Below, in pieces: positions 52,131 through 61,721 of a DNA stretch of 64,000 nucleotides. The DNA comes from Prevotella intermedia ATCC 25611 = DSM 20706 (GTDB lineage: Bacteria; Bacteroidota; Bacteroidia; Bacteroidales; Bacteroidaceae). Within the stretch, counting starts at the first letter, position 1; the number at the start of each line of letters is the position of its first letter. Below the pieces are notes generated by a model that saw only the letters and a list, made by a program, of their open reading frames with translations, did not search any database and had not been told where the DNA came from. Made by a program: the position numbers and the translations under genes. The stretch spans positions 1,550,001-1,614,000 of the forward strand of contig NZ_CP019300.1 of NCBI RefSeq assembly GCF_001953955.1. The letters run 5' to 3'.

Positions 52131-52661
52131 TTACCAATTGGCAACGGTTGCATTGAATATCTGGTCGGTAAGGTCTTTCACCATTTGCTCTACCAACTCT
52201 TCCTGCACAGAGTTCAAACTCTTTGTGGTATCGTAGCTGGCAGATGCCGTAAACTGCCTTTCAAAATCTTCGCTATGGTTGCTGTTGTTCGTGAAACGCA
52301 CGTTCACGGTGATAGAAAGTTCAGTTTGAGCCGAATAGCCCTCGCTCGAAACACTCTTGTTGCGCTGCTGATACTGTGTTATTTCGCCCTCAATCTTCAA
52401 GTCGCCATTGCGTTTCACCTGCTCCAAGCGGGTATGATTGGCAAAGACATCTTTCAGTTTGTTGTTGAACATAGGTCCCATTGGTCCCCACACATAAGCA
52501 GAACGAATTGGAAAATCGGCTATCTGAATGCTGCGCACCTTGCTGTAATCGATGCTTGCGCCATTGAATTTATAGCTCACCGAACAAGCAGTAAGACACA
52601 TCAGTGCCACCACTATATATATAAGGTGTATTTTTCTTGTTTTATTTACTATCCAAGCCAT
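52131..52661 (-). CDS. lptE: LptE-like lipoprotein
   Basis: 176 aa. Lipobox MCLTACSVSYKF (C26). Mature part with FNGASIDYSKVRSIQIADFPIRSAYV ... LEQVKRNGDLKIEGEITQYQQRNKS and a predicted beta-sandwich matches the Bacteroidetes LptE-related family, plug partner of LptD for LPS delivery to the outer membrane. Start overlaps the sigma-54 activator end by 20 bp. Symbol given on family and synteny; similarity to E. coli LptE is weak in general. Confidence 0.78.
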   Translation of the reverse strand: MAWIVNKTRKIHLIYIVVALMCLTACSVSYKFNGASIDYSKVRSIQIADFPIRSAYVWGPMGPMFNNKLKDVFANHTRLEQVKRNGDLKIEGEITQYQQRNKSVSSEGYSAQTELSITVNVRFTNNSNHSEDFERQFTASASYDTTKSLNSVQEELVEQMVKDLTDQIFNATVANW

Positions 52662-53886
52662 ATTGCTTAATTCGTCTGTAAAGCGTTCTGTCGCTGATAC
52701 CTAACTCCTGTGCAGCCTTCTTTCGGTTGCCGTTGTTGCGTTCTAAAGCCTTCTCAACCATCTGTCTGCCCACATCGCTGAGGTTCAAGACTTCGGGTTC
52801 TGATATTTCTTCGGCTTCTGCAAACTCTATCAAGCTGTCGGAAGCAGGGCTTTCTGCAACAGCGTGTTTGGCAGGAACGGGCATCGCCTCGTGATGTTTC
52901 TCGGGCAAAGGCTCAAATCCTCTCGCTCCGTTCAACGCACGTGTTTCTTCCAATTGCTTGCGAACTGTGTTTAAGTCGCGGCGCAGGTCGCTCACATTGC
53001 CACGCAGCTCGTAAAGTATCTGATACAGTATGTCGCGCTCGCTTTCGTAGCTATGCTTTCCACCTTTTTCAATAATGGCAAGCTGTGTGCTATCGGGGTC
53101 GCGCGGAATAAAGTCGGTCAGCATATCTGCCGTTATCTCACGCTGCTCGCTCAACACCGACATTTGCTCGGTAATGTTCTTCAGCTGTCGCACGTTTCCT
53201 GGCCATTTGTAGTGCAACATTATTTGTTTTGCATCGTCGGTCAGTGTTATTTTGGGCAAGCGATACTTCTCTGCCATTTGCATAGCAAAGAGCCTGAACA
53301 GCAAAAGAATATCTTCGCCACGGTCGCGAAGCGGCGGCATCTGGACAGGAATGGTGTTCAGACGGTAAAACAGGTCTTCACGAAACTTTCCTTCGCTCAC
53401 CGCCTTGCGCATATTAACGTTGGTTGCAGCCACTATGCGCACATCGGTCTTGCGCACTTCCTGCCCTCCTACACGAATGTATTCGCCTGTTTCCAACACA
53501 CGCAATAGCTTGGCTTGCGTTGCCAAAGGCAGTTCGCCCACTTCGTCGAGGAAGATTGTGCCTTTGTTTGCGGTGCCGAAATAGCCGTCGCTTTCGCCAA
53601 TGGCACCCGTAAACGAGCCTTTTTCGTGTCCAAAGAGTTCGCTGTCAATCGTTCCTTCGGGTATGGAGCCGCAGTTGATGGCAAAGTATTTTTCCCGCTT
53701 TCGTGGTGAATTGTCGTGAATGACGCGGGGAATAATTTCCTTACCCACACCGCTTTCTCCAACGATAAGTACGGATAGGTCGGTTGGTGCAACCTGCAAC
53801 GACACGTCTAAAGCTCGGTTCAGTGCTTTGCAGTTGCCCACTATGTTGTAACGCTGTTTTATGCGTTGAAGTTCTGTATTGTTCAT
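52642..53886 (-). CDS. sigma-54-dependent transcriptional activator
   Basis: 414 aa. There is no receiver or sensory domain: the protein opens directly with the AAA+ domain. Walker A LIVGESGVGKEIIPR; the sigma-54 contact loop is GSFTGA (GAFTGA with A to S); Walker B GTIFLDEVGELPL; arginine fingers in FREDLFYRLNTIPVQMPPLRDRGEDI. A linker of about 100 residues leads to a C-terminal Fis-type HTH (MVEKALERNNGNRKKAAQELGISDRTLYRRI). Lack of a sensor suggests control by expression or by a partner. Heads the lptE-TPR-secG unit. Confidence 0.92.
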   Translation of the reverse strand: MNNTELQRIKQRYNIVGNCKALNRALDVSLQVAPTDLSVLIVGESGVGKEIIPRVIHDNSPRKREKYFAINCGSIPEGTIDSELFGHEKGSFTGAIGESDGYFGTANKGTIFLDEVGELPLATQAKLLRVLETGEYIRVGGQEVRKTDVRIVAATNVNMRKAVSEGKFREDLFYRLNTIPVQMPPLRDRGEDILLLFRLFAMQMAEKYRLPKITLTDDAKQIMLHYKWPGNVRQLKNITEQMSVLSEQREITADMLTDFIPRDPDSTQLAIIEKGGKHSYESERDILYQILYELRGNVSDLRRDLNTVRKQLEETRALNGARGFEPLPEKHHEAMPVPAKHAVAESPASDSLIEFAEAEEISEPEVLNLSDVGRQMVEKALERNNGNRKKAAQELGISDRTLYRRIKQYGLDSK

Positions 53887-53894
53887 TTGGCTGA

Positions 53895-53927
53895 CAAATT
53901 TACCTATTTATTTTTAAAAGTCTGCAA
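53895..53927 (-). promoter_or_regulatory. promoter of sigma-54 activator operon
   Basis: Minus strand TTG (53927-53925), 22-bp spacer, TAAATTTG (53902-53895), ending 8 bp before ATG 53886. Confidence 0.5.
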
Positions 53928-54045
53928 TTTTGGCAGAGTTTAACAAACACTAATAGTTTTCTTTTGACTTACCAGAAACCCCTACGAATATACCTGCGCT
54001 TCTCCCATAATACAGAAAAACTGACGGAAGGTTTCGCTCTGACTT

Positions 54046-54231
54046 TGTAAAGATAATTCCGTTAAAAAGTGATAACTGCGCTTTGACATTGCGAAAGCGT
54101 AGGTTTTGCGATGCAAAACAGCCGCTTTTACCGTGCAAAACCTACGCTTTTGGAACGCAAAACAATAGGTTTTACAAAACGTTGATAATAAAGCAGTTAC
54201 GCAAAAGATATTGTTATGAAAAATATTTACA
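54046..54231 (-). repeat. 186-bp interspersed repeat, copy G
   Basis: Reverse copy in the divergent gap 53887-54351. Stem GCGTAGG / CCTACGC, loop GCGGCTG. Right flank shares a diverged TTGCT...AAGTTTCAG block with copy F. Confidence 0.9.
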
Positions 54232-54313
54232 TATCTTTCGCCTTTTCTCACCTATTTAATAAGGTCTTTTGCTATGCTTCAAGTTTCAGCAAACAGCAAT
54301 AATTCTGAAAACA

Positions 54314-54347
54314 TTGCTCTTTATCTAAAAACTTTTGATTAACTTTG
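54314..54347 (+). promoter_or_regulatory. promoter adjoining 54352 start
   Basis: TTG 54314-54316, 23-bp spacer, TAACTTTG 54340-54347, ending 4 bp before ATG 54352. Confidence 0.5.
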
Positions 54348-54351
54348 TAGC

Positions 54352-54594
54352 ATGAAGATAAAGGTTAATTGGAAAATGTTTTTAGTGTTCTTCGTCGTCA
54401 TCGGAGGACTCTATTATATTACACAGAACTTTTGGATAACCGCAGGCATTATGGTTATCTTGTTGCTTATTGACGGCTTCTTGCGCGAGTACGACTTTAA
54501 AAAACGAGGCGAAAAACAAGCAGAGGAAATTTTAAAAGGCCTCGAAGAAGACGACAACGAAGACGATAACGACGAAAAGGAAGATACAAAGTAA
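54352..54594 (+). CDS. small membrane protein upstream of kinase-RapZ fusion
   Basis: 80 aa. Two hydrophobic stretches (about 7-22 and 28-43) with a short turn, then a very acidic C-terminal tail (EEDDNEDDNDEKEDTK). No known family. Its stop shares a base with the next start (TAATG), so it is translationally coupled to the kinase-RapZ gene and heads that unit; the promoter -7 box almost touches its ATG. Function unknown. Confidence 0.65.
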   Translation: MKIKVNWKMFLVFFVVIGGLYYITQNFWITAGIMVILLLIDGFLREYDFKKRGEKQAEEILKGLEEDDNEDDNDEKEDTK

Positions 54595-56147
54595 TGGAAA
54601 AACTCGTAGAACTATACAAGCAATGGGCAGGCAACGCTCCTGCAAACATAGAAAAAATGGCTGGTGCAGGCAGCAACCGAACCTACTATCGCTTTACTGA
54701 CGACAAGGGGAAATCGGTGATTGGCGTTATCGGCACGAGTCGGGACGAGAACCACGCCTTTATTTATCTTGCCAAACACTTCGCACAACGACAACTGCCT
54801 GTACCACATATACTTGCTGTTTCTAAAGACGAAACACGCTATTTACAAACCGATTTGGGCGTAACATCGCTTTTCGATGCCATTCGGGGCGGACGCGAAG
54901 CAGGCGGTCGCTACAATCTTGCAGAGCAGGAATTGCTGCGCAAGACGATAAAAGAACTGCCCAACTTCCAACTTCGTGGTTCACGTGGGCTGGATTACAG
55001 CTATTGCTATCCGCAAGCCGAGTTCAACGAAGAAACCGTTCTCTTCGATTTGAACTACTTTAAATATTGTTTCCTGAAAGCCACAGAGCTTGACTTTCAC
55101 GAGTTAAAGTTACAGGCTAACTTCCGAATGTTTGCAAAAGACCTTACATCGGAGAAGATGGACGCCTTTCTTTATCGCGATTTCCAAGCACGCAATATTA
55201 TGCTCGATGCCAACGGAAAGCCACAATTCATTGATTTCCAAGGCGGACGGAAAGGTCCTTACTACTACGACCTTGCTTCGTTTCTGTGGCAGGCAAGTGC
55301 AAAATATCCGTTCAAACTGCGTCGCGAATTGGTTTTCGAGTATTATAACAGTCTGAAGCATTTTACCGAAGTGCCATCGAAACGCCATTTTGTAAACCGT
55401 CTTTCGCTGTTTGTACTCTTCCGTTTGCTGCAAGTGTTGGGCGCATACGGTTTCCGTGGCTATTTTGAACGCAAGAAACACTTTATCGATTCCATTCCGC
55501 CTGCCATTCAGAACCTCCGCGATGTATTGAGTTTGGGCGAGAAAGTGTTCCCTTATCCGTATATGCTGGATATGTTGAAAAGGCTGACACAGCTACCACA
55601 GTTCGCTCATATCGAACAACCTGCAAAGAACAGAACCGACGGTTACAAGGTTGCCGAGAAAGATGTGTACAAGGCAAACCCATTGGACGGTCCCGCAACC
55701 TTCTCTAAGTACGACGGAAAAGGCCCTTTGGTGGTGCGAGTGTTTAGCTTTTCGTTCAAAAACGGTATTCCTGAAGACACTTCGGGCAATGGCGGAGGCT
55801 ATGTTTTCGACTGTCGCAGCACGCACAATCCCGGTCGTTACGAACCTTATAAAAAGATTACGGGACTCGACGAGTCGGTTATTCGCTTCTTGGAAGACGA
55901 CGGCGAAATCTTGGAATTTCTTCGTCCAGTCTACAAACTCGCCGAGCATCACGTGGAACGTTATATGCAACGTGGCTTCACCGACCTTATGTTCTCGTTC
56001 GGTTGCACGGGCGGACAGCACCGTTCCGTATACAGTGCACAGCATTTAGCAGAATATTTAAACCGAAAATATGGTATCGAAGTGCGCATTACGCACCGAG
56101 AGCAAGGCATAGAACAGGTATTGGAAGCCAATCCAAAAGAAACTTAG
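54594..56147 (+). CDS. sugar-kinase (AmgK-like) / RapZ C-terminal fusion
   Basis: 517 aa. Residues 1-330 are an aminoglycoside-phosphotransferase-fold kinase: AGAGSNRTYYRFTDDKGKSVIGV, catalytic loop YRDFQARN (D196, N201) and the Mg motif DFQGG (D214), then GPYYYDLASFLW. The pattern fits AmgK, which phosphorylates MurNAc/GlcNAc at C1. Residues about 377-505 match the C-terminal domain of RapZ: VRVFSFSFKNGIP, GYVFDCRSTHNPGRYEPYKKITGLDESVIRFLE and FSFGCTGGQHRSVYSAQHLAEYL (C471), including the CTGGxHRS pocket known in E. coli RapZ to bind glucosamine 6-phosphate. The RapZ N-terminal P-loop domain is absent. A MurU-like gene follows. Each half is firm; the combined role is inference. Confidence 0.8.
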   Translation: MEKLVELYKQWAGNAPANIEKMAGAGSNRTYYRFTDDKGKSVIGVIGTSRDENHAFIYLAKHFAQRQLPVPHILAVSKDETRYLQTDLGVTSLFDAIRGGREAGGRYNLAEQELLRKTIKELPNFQLRGSRGLDYSYCYPQAEFNEETVLFDLNYFKYCFLKATELDFHELKLQANFRMFAKDLTSEKMDAFLYRDFQARNIMLDANGKPQFIDFQGGRKGPYYYDLASFLWQASAKYPFKLRRELVFEYYNSLKHFTEVPSKRHFVNRLSLFVLFRLLQVLGAYGFRGYFERKKHFIDSIPPAIQNLRDVLSLGEKVFPYPYMLDMLKRLTQLPQFAHIEQPAKNRTDGYKVAEKDVYKANPLDGPATFSKYDGKGPLVVRVFSFSFKNGIPEDTSGNGGGYVFDCRSTHNPGRYEPYKKITGLDESVIRFLEDDGEILEFLRPVYKLAEHHVERYMQRGFTDLMFSFGCTGGQHRSVYSAQHLAEYLNRKYGIEVRITHREQGIEQVLEANPKET

Positions 56148-56207
56148 AGGAATACATTTCCTTTCTTTGGTACTTTAAAACTACCCTCAAGGTTATATGT
56201 TTATTTC

Positions 56208-56238
56208 TTTGCTGTCTGAAATTTAATTAGTAAATTTG
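56208..56238 (+). promoter_or_regulatory. promoter of MurU-like gene
   Basis: TTTG 56208-56211, 19-bp spacer, TAAATTTG 56231-56238; 22 bp before ATG 56261. Confidence 0.65.
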
Positions 56239-56260
56239 CACGCATTAAAAGCAGTAGACA

Positions 56261-57058
56261 ATGCAATCAATGATATTTGCCGCTGGACTTGGCACACGTC
56301 TGAAACCTCTGACCGACAGAATGCCCAAAGCATTGGTTAGGGTTGGGGGCAAACCGCTTATAGAACACGTCGTCAGACAATTGGTTGCGGCGGGCAGCCA
56401 ACGTGTGGTTGTGAATGTACACCACTTTGCCAATCAAATCATTGAATACTTACAGCAAAACGATTTCGGCACAGACATTCGCATTTCCAACGAATCGGAA
56501 ATGCTGCTCGATACAGGAGGCGGAATAAAAAAAGCAGTATCGCTTTTCAATACCAACGAACCTGTACTCATTCACAACGTAGATATATTAAGTAATGTAG
56601 ACTTACGCGCACTATACGATTACGCTTGCGAAGCAGAAACAACACAAAAGGCTGACGCCGTACTACTTGTAAGTCCACGAAAAACAAAGCGTTATCTTAT
56701 CTTCGACAAAGCTATGCGCTTGGTAGGTTGGACTAACACAGATACAGGAGAAGTAAAATCGCCTTACAAAATCTTACATAATCTTACCTTCACGCAGCCT
56801 TACAACGACACCAATGCAGCCAACGAGCAACACGGTTACACGCTTTTTGCTTTCTCTGGAATACACATTGTTGGCAGAAAAGTATTTGAAACAATGAACG
56901 AATGTCCCGAGAAGTTCCCCATAATGGACTTTTATCTGAAGTATGCAAAGGACTTACACTTCGTCGGAAAGGTGAAAAACGACCTTAAACTTATGGACGT
57001 TGGCAAGTTGGATACGCTCTCCGAAGCTGACGCCTTTGCACAACAATTAGGCTATTAG
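56261..57058 (+). CDS. MurU-like sugar-1-phosphate nucleotidyltransferase
   Basis: 265 aa. NTP-transferase domain: MIFAAGLGTRLKPLTDRMPKALVRVGGKPLIEHVVRQLVAAG, then NESEMLLDTGGGIKKAV and HNVDILSNVDL (metal Asp). Closest pattern is MurU, which makes UDP-MurNAc from MurNAc-1-phosphate, over RmlA/GlmU (no left-handed helix, short C-terminus). It follows the AmgK-like kinase by 113 bp with its own promoter; together they would form a recycling bypass from MurNAc to UDP-MurNAc. Substrate not proven. Confidence 0.75.
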   Translation: MQSMIFAAGLGTRLKPLTDRMPKALVRVGGKPLIEHVVRQLVAAGSQRVVVNVHHFANQIIEYLQQNDFGTDIRISNESEMLLDTGGGIKKAVSLFNTNEPVLIHNVDILSNVDLRALYDYACEAETTQKADAVLLVSPRKTKRYLIFDKAMRLVGWTNTDTGEVKSPYKILHNLTFTQPYNDTNAANEQHGYTLFAFSGIHIVGRKVFETMNECPEKFPIMDFYLKYAKDLHFVGKVKNDLKLMDVGKLDTLSEADAFAQQLGY

Positions 57059-57104
57059 GCAATAACGACAACGAAAGAACAGAAAAAACAACAACATACA
57101 GAAT

Positions 57105-58646
57105 ATGCAAAAAATCATCATCTTGGATTTCGGCTCACAGACAACCCAGCTAATTGGTCGCCGATTGCGTGAATTAGACACGTTCTGTGAAATTCTTCCA
57201 TACAACAAGTTCCCTAAGGACGACCCATCGGTGATTGGCGTTATCCTTTCAGGTTCGCCCTATTCGGTTCACGACCCAGAGGCGTTCCAAGTGGATTTAA
57301 GCCAGTTTGTGGGCAAAGTTCCTGTACTTGGCATTTGCTACGGTGCACAATACATTTCGCATAAGAACGGTGGCAAGGTAGAACAAACAGGTACTCGTGA
57401 GTATGGACGTGCCAACTTGGCAACCGTTGATACAGATAATCCATTGTTCCGCGGCTTCGACAAGAACTCGCAAGTATGGATGAGCCACGGCGATACCATT
57501 ACCGCCATTCCTTCCGACTGCAAGATTATTGCCTCTACAAGCGACGTTAAGTTTGCTGCTTACGCCTCAACAACACAGCCTTTGTGGGCAGTTCAGTTCC
57601 ACCCAGAGGTGTTCCACAGCTTGCAAGGCAAAACTCTTTTGAAGAATTTCGTAGTAGATATTTGCGGCAGTAAGCAAGAATGGAGTCCTGCTTCGTATGT
57701 GGAAACAACCGTGAAAGAACTGAAAGAGCAGTTAGGAAACGACCGCGTGATACTCGGACTATCGGGTGGCGTTGATTCATCGGTATGTGCAACCCTGCTC
57801 AATCGTGCCATTGGTAAGAACCTTACCTGCATTTTTGTAGACCACGGCATGCTCCGCAAGAACGAGTTTACGAAGGTTATGGAGGCTTACGAGGGATTAG
57901 GACTGAACGTTATCGGCATCGATGCGTCAGAGAAGTTCTTTACCGACCTCGCAGGAGTTACCGACCCAGAGCAGAAGCGCAAGATTATCGGTCGCGATTT
58001 CGTAGAAGTTTTCAATGCCGAAGCTAAGAAAATAACCGATGCAAAGTGGTTGGCACAAGGCACAATCTACCCCGACCGCATCGAAAGTCTAAGCATTACA
58101 GGAATGGTTATCAAGAGTCACCACAACGTGGGCGGCCTTCCAGAGGAAATGGACTTGAAGCTTTGCGAGCCATTACAATGGTTGTTCAAAGACGAAGTAC
58201 GCCGTGTGGGCTACGAGTTGGGTATGCCCGAACACCTCATCAAGCGTCACCCATTCCCAGGACCTGGCTTGGCAGTGCGCATTCTTGGCGATATTACCCG
58301 CGAGAAAGTGCGTATTCTCCAAGAAGCAGACGATATTTACATCGAAAATATGCACAACTATGTTTGCGAAGACGGCGAAGTGCTTTACGATAAGATATGG
58401 CAAGCAGGCACCGTACTTTTGTCTACAATCCGCAGCGTAGGCGTTATGGGCGACGAACGCACCTACGAGCACCCCGTTGCCTTGCGTGCCGTAACCAGCA
58501 CCGATGCAATGTCAGCCGACTGGGCACAACTCCCTTACGACTTTATGGCAAAGGTTTCAAACGAAATCATCAATAAAGTAAAGGGCGTGAACCGCGTTTG
58601 CTACGATATTTCTTCAAAGCCACCCGCAACCATTGAGTGGGAATAA
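57105..58646 (+). CDS. guaA: GMP synthase (glutamine-hydrolysing)
   Basis: 513 aa. Converts XMP to GMP. N-terminal class I glutaminase ([19 protein letters not shown]; Cys in [22 protein letters not shown]), ATP-pyrophosphatase with P-loop [17 protein letters not shown], and a C-terminal dimerisation domain ([54 protein letters not shown]). ATG 57105, 46 bp after the MurU-like gene; co-transcription is possible. Repeat copy H follows. Confidence 0.97.
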   Translation: MQKIIILDFGSQTTQLIGRRLRELDTFCEILPYNKFPKDDPSVIGVILSGSPYSVHDPEAFQVDLSQFVGKVPVLGICYGAQYISHKNGGKVEQTGTREYGRANLATVDTDNPLFRGFDKNSQVWMSHGDTITAIPSDCKIIASTSDVKFAAYASTTQPLWAVQFHPEVFHSLQGKTLLKNFVVDICGSKQEWSPASYVETTVKELKEQLGNDRVILGLSGGVDSSVCATLLNRAIGKNLTCIFVDHGMLRKNEFTKVMEAYEGLGLNVIGIDASEKFFTDLAGVTDPEQKRKIIGRDFVEVFNAEAKKITDAKWLAQGTIYPDRIESLSITGMVIKSHHNVGGLPEEMDLKLCEPLQWLFKDEVRRVGYELGMPEHLIKRHPFPGPGLAVRILGDITREKVRILQEADDIYIENMHNYVCEDGEVLYDKIWQAGTVLLSTIRSVGVMGDERTYEHPVALRAVTSTDAMSADWAQLPYDFMAKVSNEIINKVKGVNRVCYDISSKPPATIEWE

Positions 58647-58737
58647 AACACAATGAAAATAAAGGTGAAGCAGTAGAAACCTCAGTGGGAATAATCCATT
58701 TTATGGACGAAAAGAAGTCCATAAAACCGTAAACAAT

Positions 58738-58923
58738 TTTCGTAAGAGTTTCTATTGCATAACAAACTCGCTATCAATGCATTACAAAACCTATTGTTTT
58801 GCATTCCAAAAGCGGCTCTTTTGCACGGTCAAAGCGTAGGTTTTGCGTTGCAAAAGAGCCGCTTTCGCAATGCCAAAACGCAATTACCATTTTTCAACGA
58901 AATTATCTTTACAAAACCAAAGG
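58738..58923 (+). repeat. 186-bp interspersed repeat, copy H
   Basis: Forward copy in the convergent gap 58647-59056. Stem GCGGCTC / GAGCCGC, loop GCGTAGG: the matched pair-change relative to GCGGCTG / CAGCCGC in copies C and I. The first bases are CGTAAAC rather than TGTAAAT. Confidence 0.9.
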
Positions 58924-58992
58924 TGTTTTCAGCATCAGTTTTAAGCAAGAAAAAGGAAATCAATGCTATCAATAATATTCTATAGAAACAAT

Positions 58993-59020
58993 AAAGGCGC
59001 ATCGAAAACGATGCGCCTTT
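58993..59020 (-). terminator. terminator after mscL
   Basis: 12-bp perfect stem AAAGGCGCATCG (58993-59004) / CGATGCGCCTTT (59009-59020), 4-nt loop; near-symmetric, so it may work in both directions. Confidence 0.8.
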
Positions 59021-59056
59021 ATTGTTTCAGTTTACCCTCTCAAGAGGCTATATCCA

Positions 59057-59437
59057 TTACTTGTTCTTCAACAAATCGCGAATTTCGCCAAGCAATTTTT
59101 CTTCGTTAGAAGGCTCTGCAGGTGCAGCTGGTTCTTCTTCCTTCTTCTTTGAAAGGCTGTTCATACCCTTAATCATTGCAAAGATACAAACTGCGATAAT
59201 AAGGAAGTCGATGACATTCTGAATGAACATACCATACTTAACTTCAGCATCGCCTACCATTATGCTCACTTTGCTAAAGTCTACGCCACCTGTCAGCACA
59301 CCGATAATCGGCATCATAACATCGTCTACCAACGAAGATACAATCTTTCCAAACGCGCCACCAATGATAACACCGACAGCCATGTCCATTACGTTACCAC
59401 GCATGGCAAATTCCTTGAACTCTTTAATAAAAGCCAT
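59057..59437 (-). CDS. mscL: large-conductance mechanosensitive channel
   Basis: 126 aa. Homopentameric channel opened by membrane tension in osmotic downshock. N-terminal [53 protein letters not shown] (first pore helix), a periplasmic loop, the second helix [24 protein letters not shown], and a C-terminal charged helical bundle. Full length. A terminator hairpin follows. Confidence 0.95.
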   Translation of the reverse strand: MAFIKEFKEFAMRGNVMDMAVGVIIGGAFGKIVSSLVDDVMMPIIGVLTGGVDFSKVSIMVGDAEVKYGMFIQNVIDFLIIAVCIFAMIKGMNSLSKKKEEEPAAPAEPSNEEKLLGEIRDLLKNK

Positions 59438-59550
59438 AAGATAAAATTTTAATCAATGCTGCAAGAAAACCTACAATCTTTTTCAATTAACATAAGTCAA
59501 GTTATCCTACCAACACATCTTTATTTAATAATGTTTAATACTCTTTTCGG

Positions 59551-59581
59551 TTGCAAATATAAGAACTTTTTTGTAACTTTG
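59551..59581 (+). promoter_or_regulatory. promoter of gapA
   Basis: TTG 59551-59553, 20-bp spacer, TAACTTTG 59574-59581; about 75-nt leader to ATG 59662. Confidence 0.6.
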
Positions 59582-59655
59582 CATACGAAGAGATAAAAAA
59601 TATTACTTTTCTCTTGAAATAAACTTATAGGTAATATAGTATTCACTTTAAATAA

Positions 59656-60681
<1,026 letters not shown>

Positions 60682-60708
60682 TCTTCCAATTTCATAAGAA
60701 AACATATT

Positions 60709-60746
60709 AAAAAGCCATTCGGTTTATTGCCGAATGGCTTTTTTTT
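60709..60746 (+). terminator. terminator after gapA
   Basis: Stem AAAAAGCCATTCGG (60709-60722) / CCGAATGGCTTTTT (60730-60743), 7-nt loop, run of T. The loop holds the TTG of the miaA promoter. Confidence 0.85.
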
Positions 60747-60756
60747 ATTATTTTTG
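60727..60756 (+). promoter_or_regulatory. promoter of miaA, inside the gapA terminator
   Basis: TTG 60727-60729 (terminator loop), 19-bp spacer made of the terminator right arm and T tract, TATTTTTG 60749-60756; ATG at 60766. Confidence 0.5.
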
Positions 60757-60765
60757 TGCAATAAA

Positions 60766-61695
60766 ATGGAGAAGATGCTTACGATAATAGGACCAACGGC
60801 GAGCGGGAAAACCACTTTTGCCACTGCATTAGCTGCCACAATGGGAGCAGAAATAATCAGTGCCGACAGCCGTCAGGTGTATCGTCGTATGGACATCGGT
60901 ACGGGTAAAGACCTTGCCGACTATGAGGTGAACGGCATAAAAGTGCCCTATCACCTGATTGATATTGCCGAACCAGGCACAAAATACAATCTTTTCCAGT
61001 ATCAGCAGGATTTCCAAACCGCCTATGCCGACATTGCCAAGCGTGGAAAACCCATTATACTATGTGGCGGAACAGGACTTTACGTCGAGGCAGTGCTGAA
61101 GGGTTACGCTCTTTCGCCAGTTCCGCAGAACGATGCTCTGCGCGCTTCGTTGGCAGGAAAGTCGCTCGCCGAACTTACCGAAATTCTTTCTGCACTGAAA
61201 GCAAAGAACCATTCGGCAATGCACAACCGCACCGATGTTGATACAACCAACCGTGCCATTCGTGCCATTGAGATAGAAACCTACGAGCTGGAACACCCTA
61301 CGCCCGACCGTTCGATGCCTGCTGTCGATTCGATAATTATCGGTGTAGACATCGACCGCGACGAACGCCGTCGCAAAATAAGCCGTCGCTTGAAGGCAAG
61401 GTTGGACGAAGGTATGGTCGACGAGGTGCGGGCACTGCTCGACTCGGGCATTCCTGCCGACGACCTCATCTACTATGGCTTGGAATATAAGTTCGTTACA
61501 CAATACGTTATCGGCAAATTAAGCTACGACGAAATGTACCACAACTTGGAAATAGCCATTCATCAGTTTGCCAAACGACAAATGACGTGGTTCAGAGGAA
61601 TGGAGCGACGTGGGTTCTGCATTCATTGGATAGATGCTGCAACACCACTGAACGAAAAGATTGCACACGTCCAGACACTCATCGAAAAAGCATAA
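60766..61695 (+). CDS. miaA: tRNA dimethylallyltransferase
   Basis: 309 aa from ATG 60766 (MEKMLTIIGPTASGKTT); the in-frame ATG at 60727 lies in the gapA terminator and is rejected. Adds dimethylallyl to A37 of tRNAs reading UNN codons. P-loop GPTASGKTT, ISADSRQVYRRMDIGTGK, LIDIAEPGTKYNLFQYQQDF, ILCGGTGLYVEAVLKGY, and the tRNA-binding C-terminus RQMTWFRG. A window companion to mtaB in A37 modification. The lipid-kinase-like gene starts 26 bp downstream. Confidence 0.95.
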   Translation: MEKMLTIIGPTASGKTTFATALAATMGAEIISADSRQVYRRMDIGTGKDLADYEVNGIKVPYHLIDIAEPGTKYNLFQYQQDFQTAYADIAKRGKPIILCGGTGLYVEAVLKGYALSPVPQNDALRASLAGKSLAELTEILSALKAKNHSAMHNRTDVDTTNRAIRAIEIETYELEHPTPDRSMPAVDSIIIGVDIDRDERRRKISRRLKARLDEGMVDEVRALLDSGIPADDLIYYGLEYKFVTQYVIGKLSYDEMYHNLEIAIHQFAKRQMTWFRGMERRGFCIHWIDAATPLNEKIAHVQTLIEKA

Positions 61696-61721
61696 AAAAC
61701 GGTTCAAACGAGATAATATAT

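Noticed and set aside
60727..60765. Extended start of miaA at 60727
   Set aside because: The ATG is in the gapA terminator hairpin; translation there would read FFLLFLCNK and not a conserved sequence.
61587..61721. Upstream start of the lipid-kinase-like gene at 61587
   Set aside because: This 135-bp stretch is antiphase to the miaA C-terminal region and is not conserved; MVDEKKWG at 61722 begins the domain.
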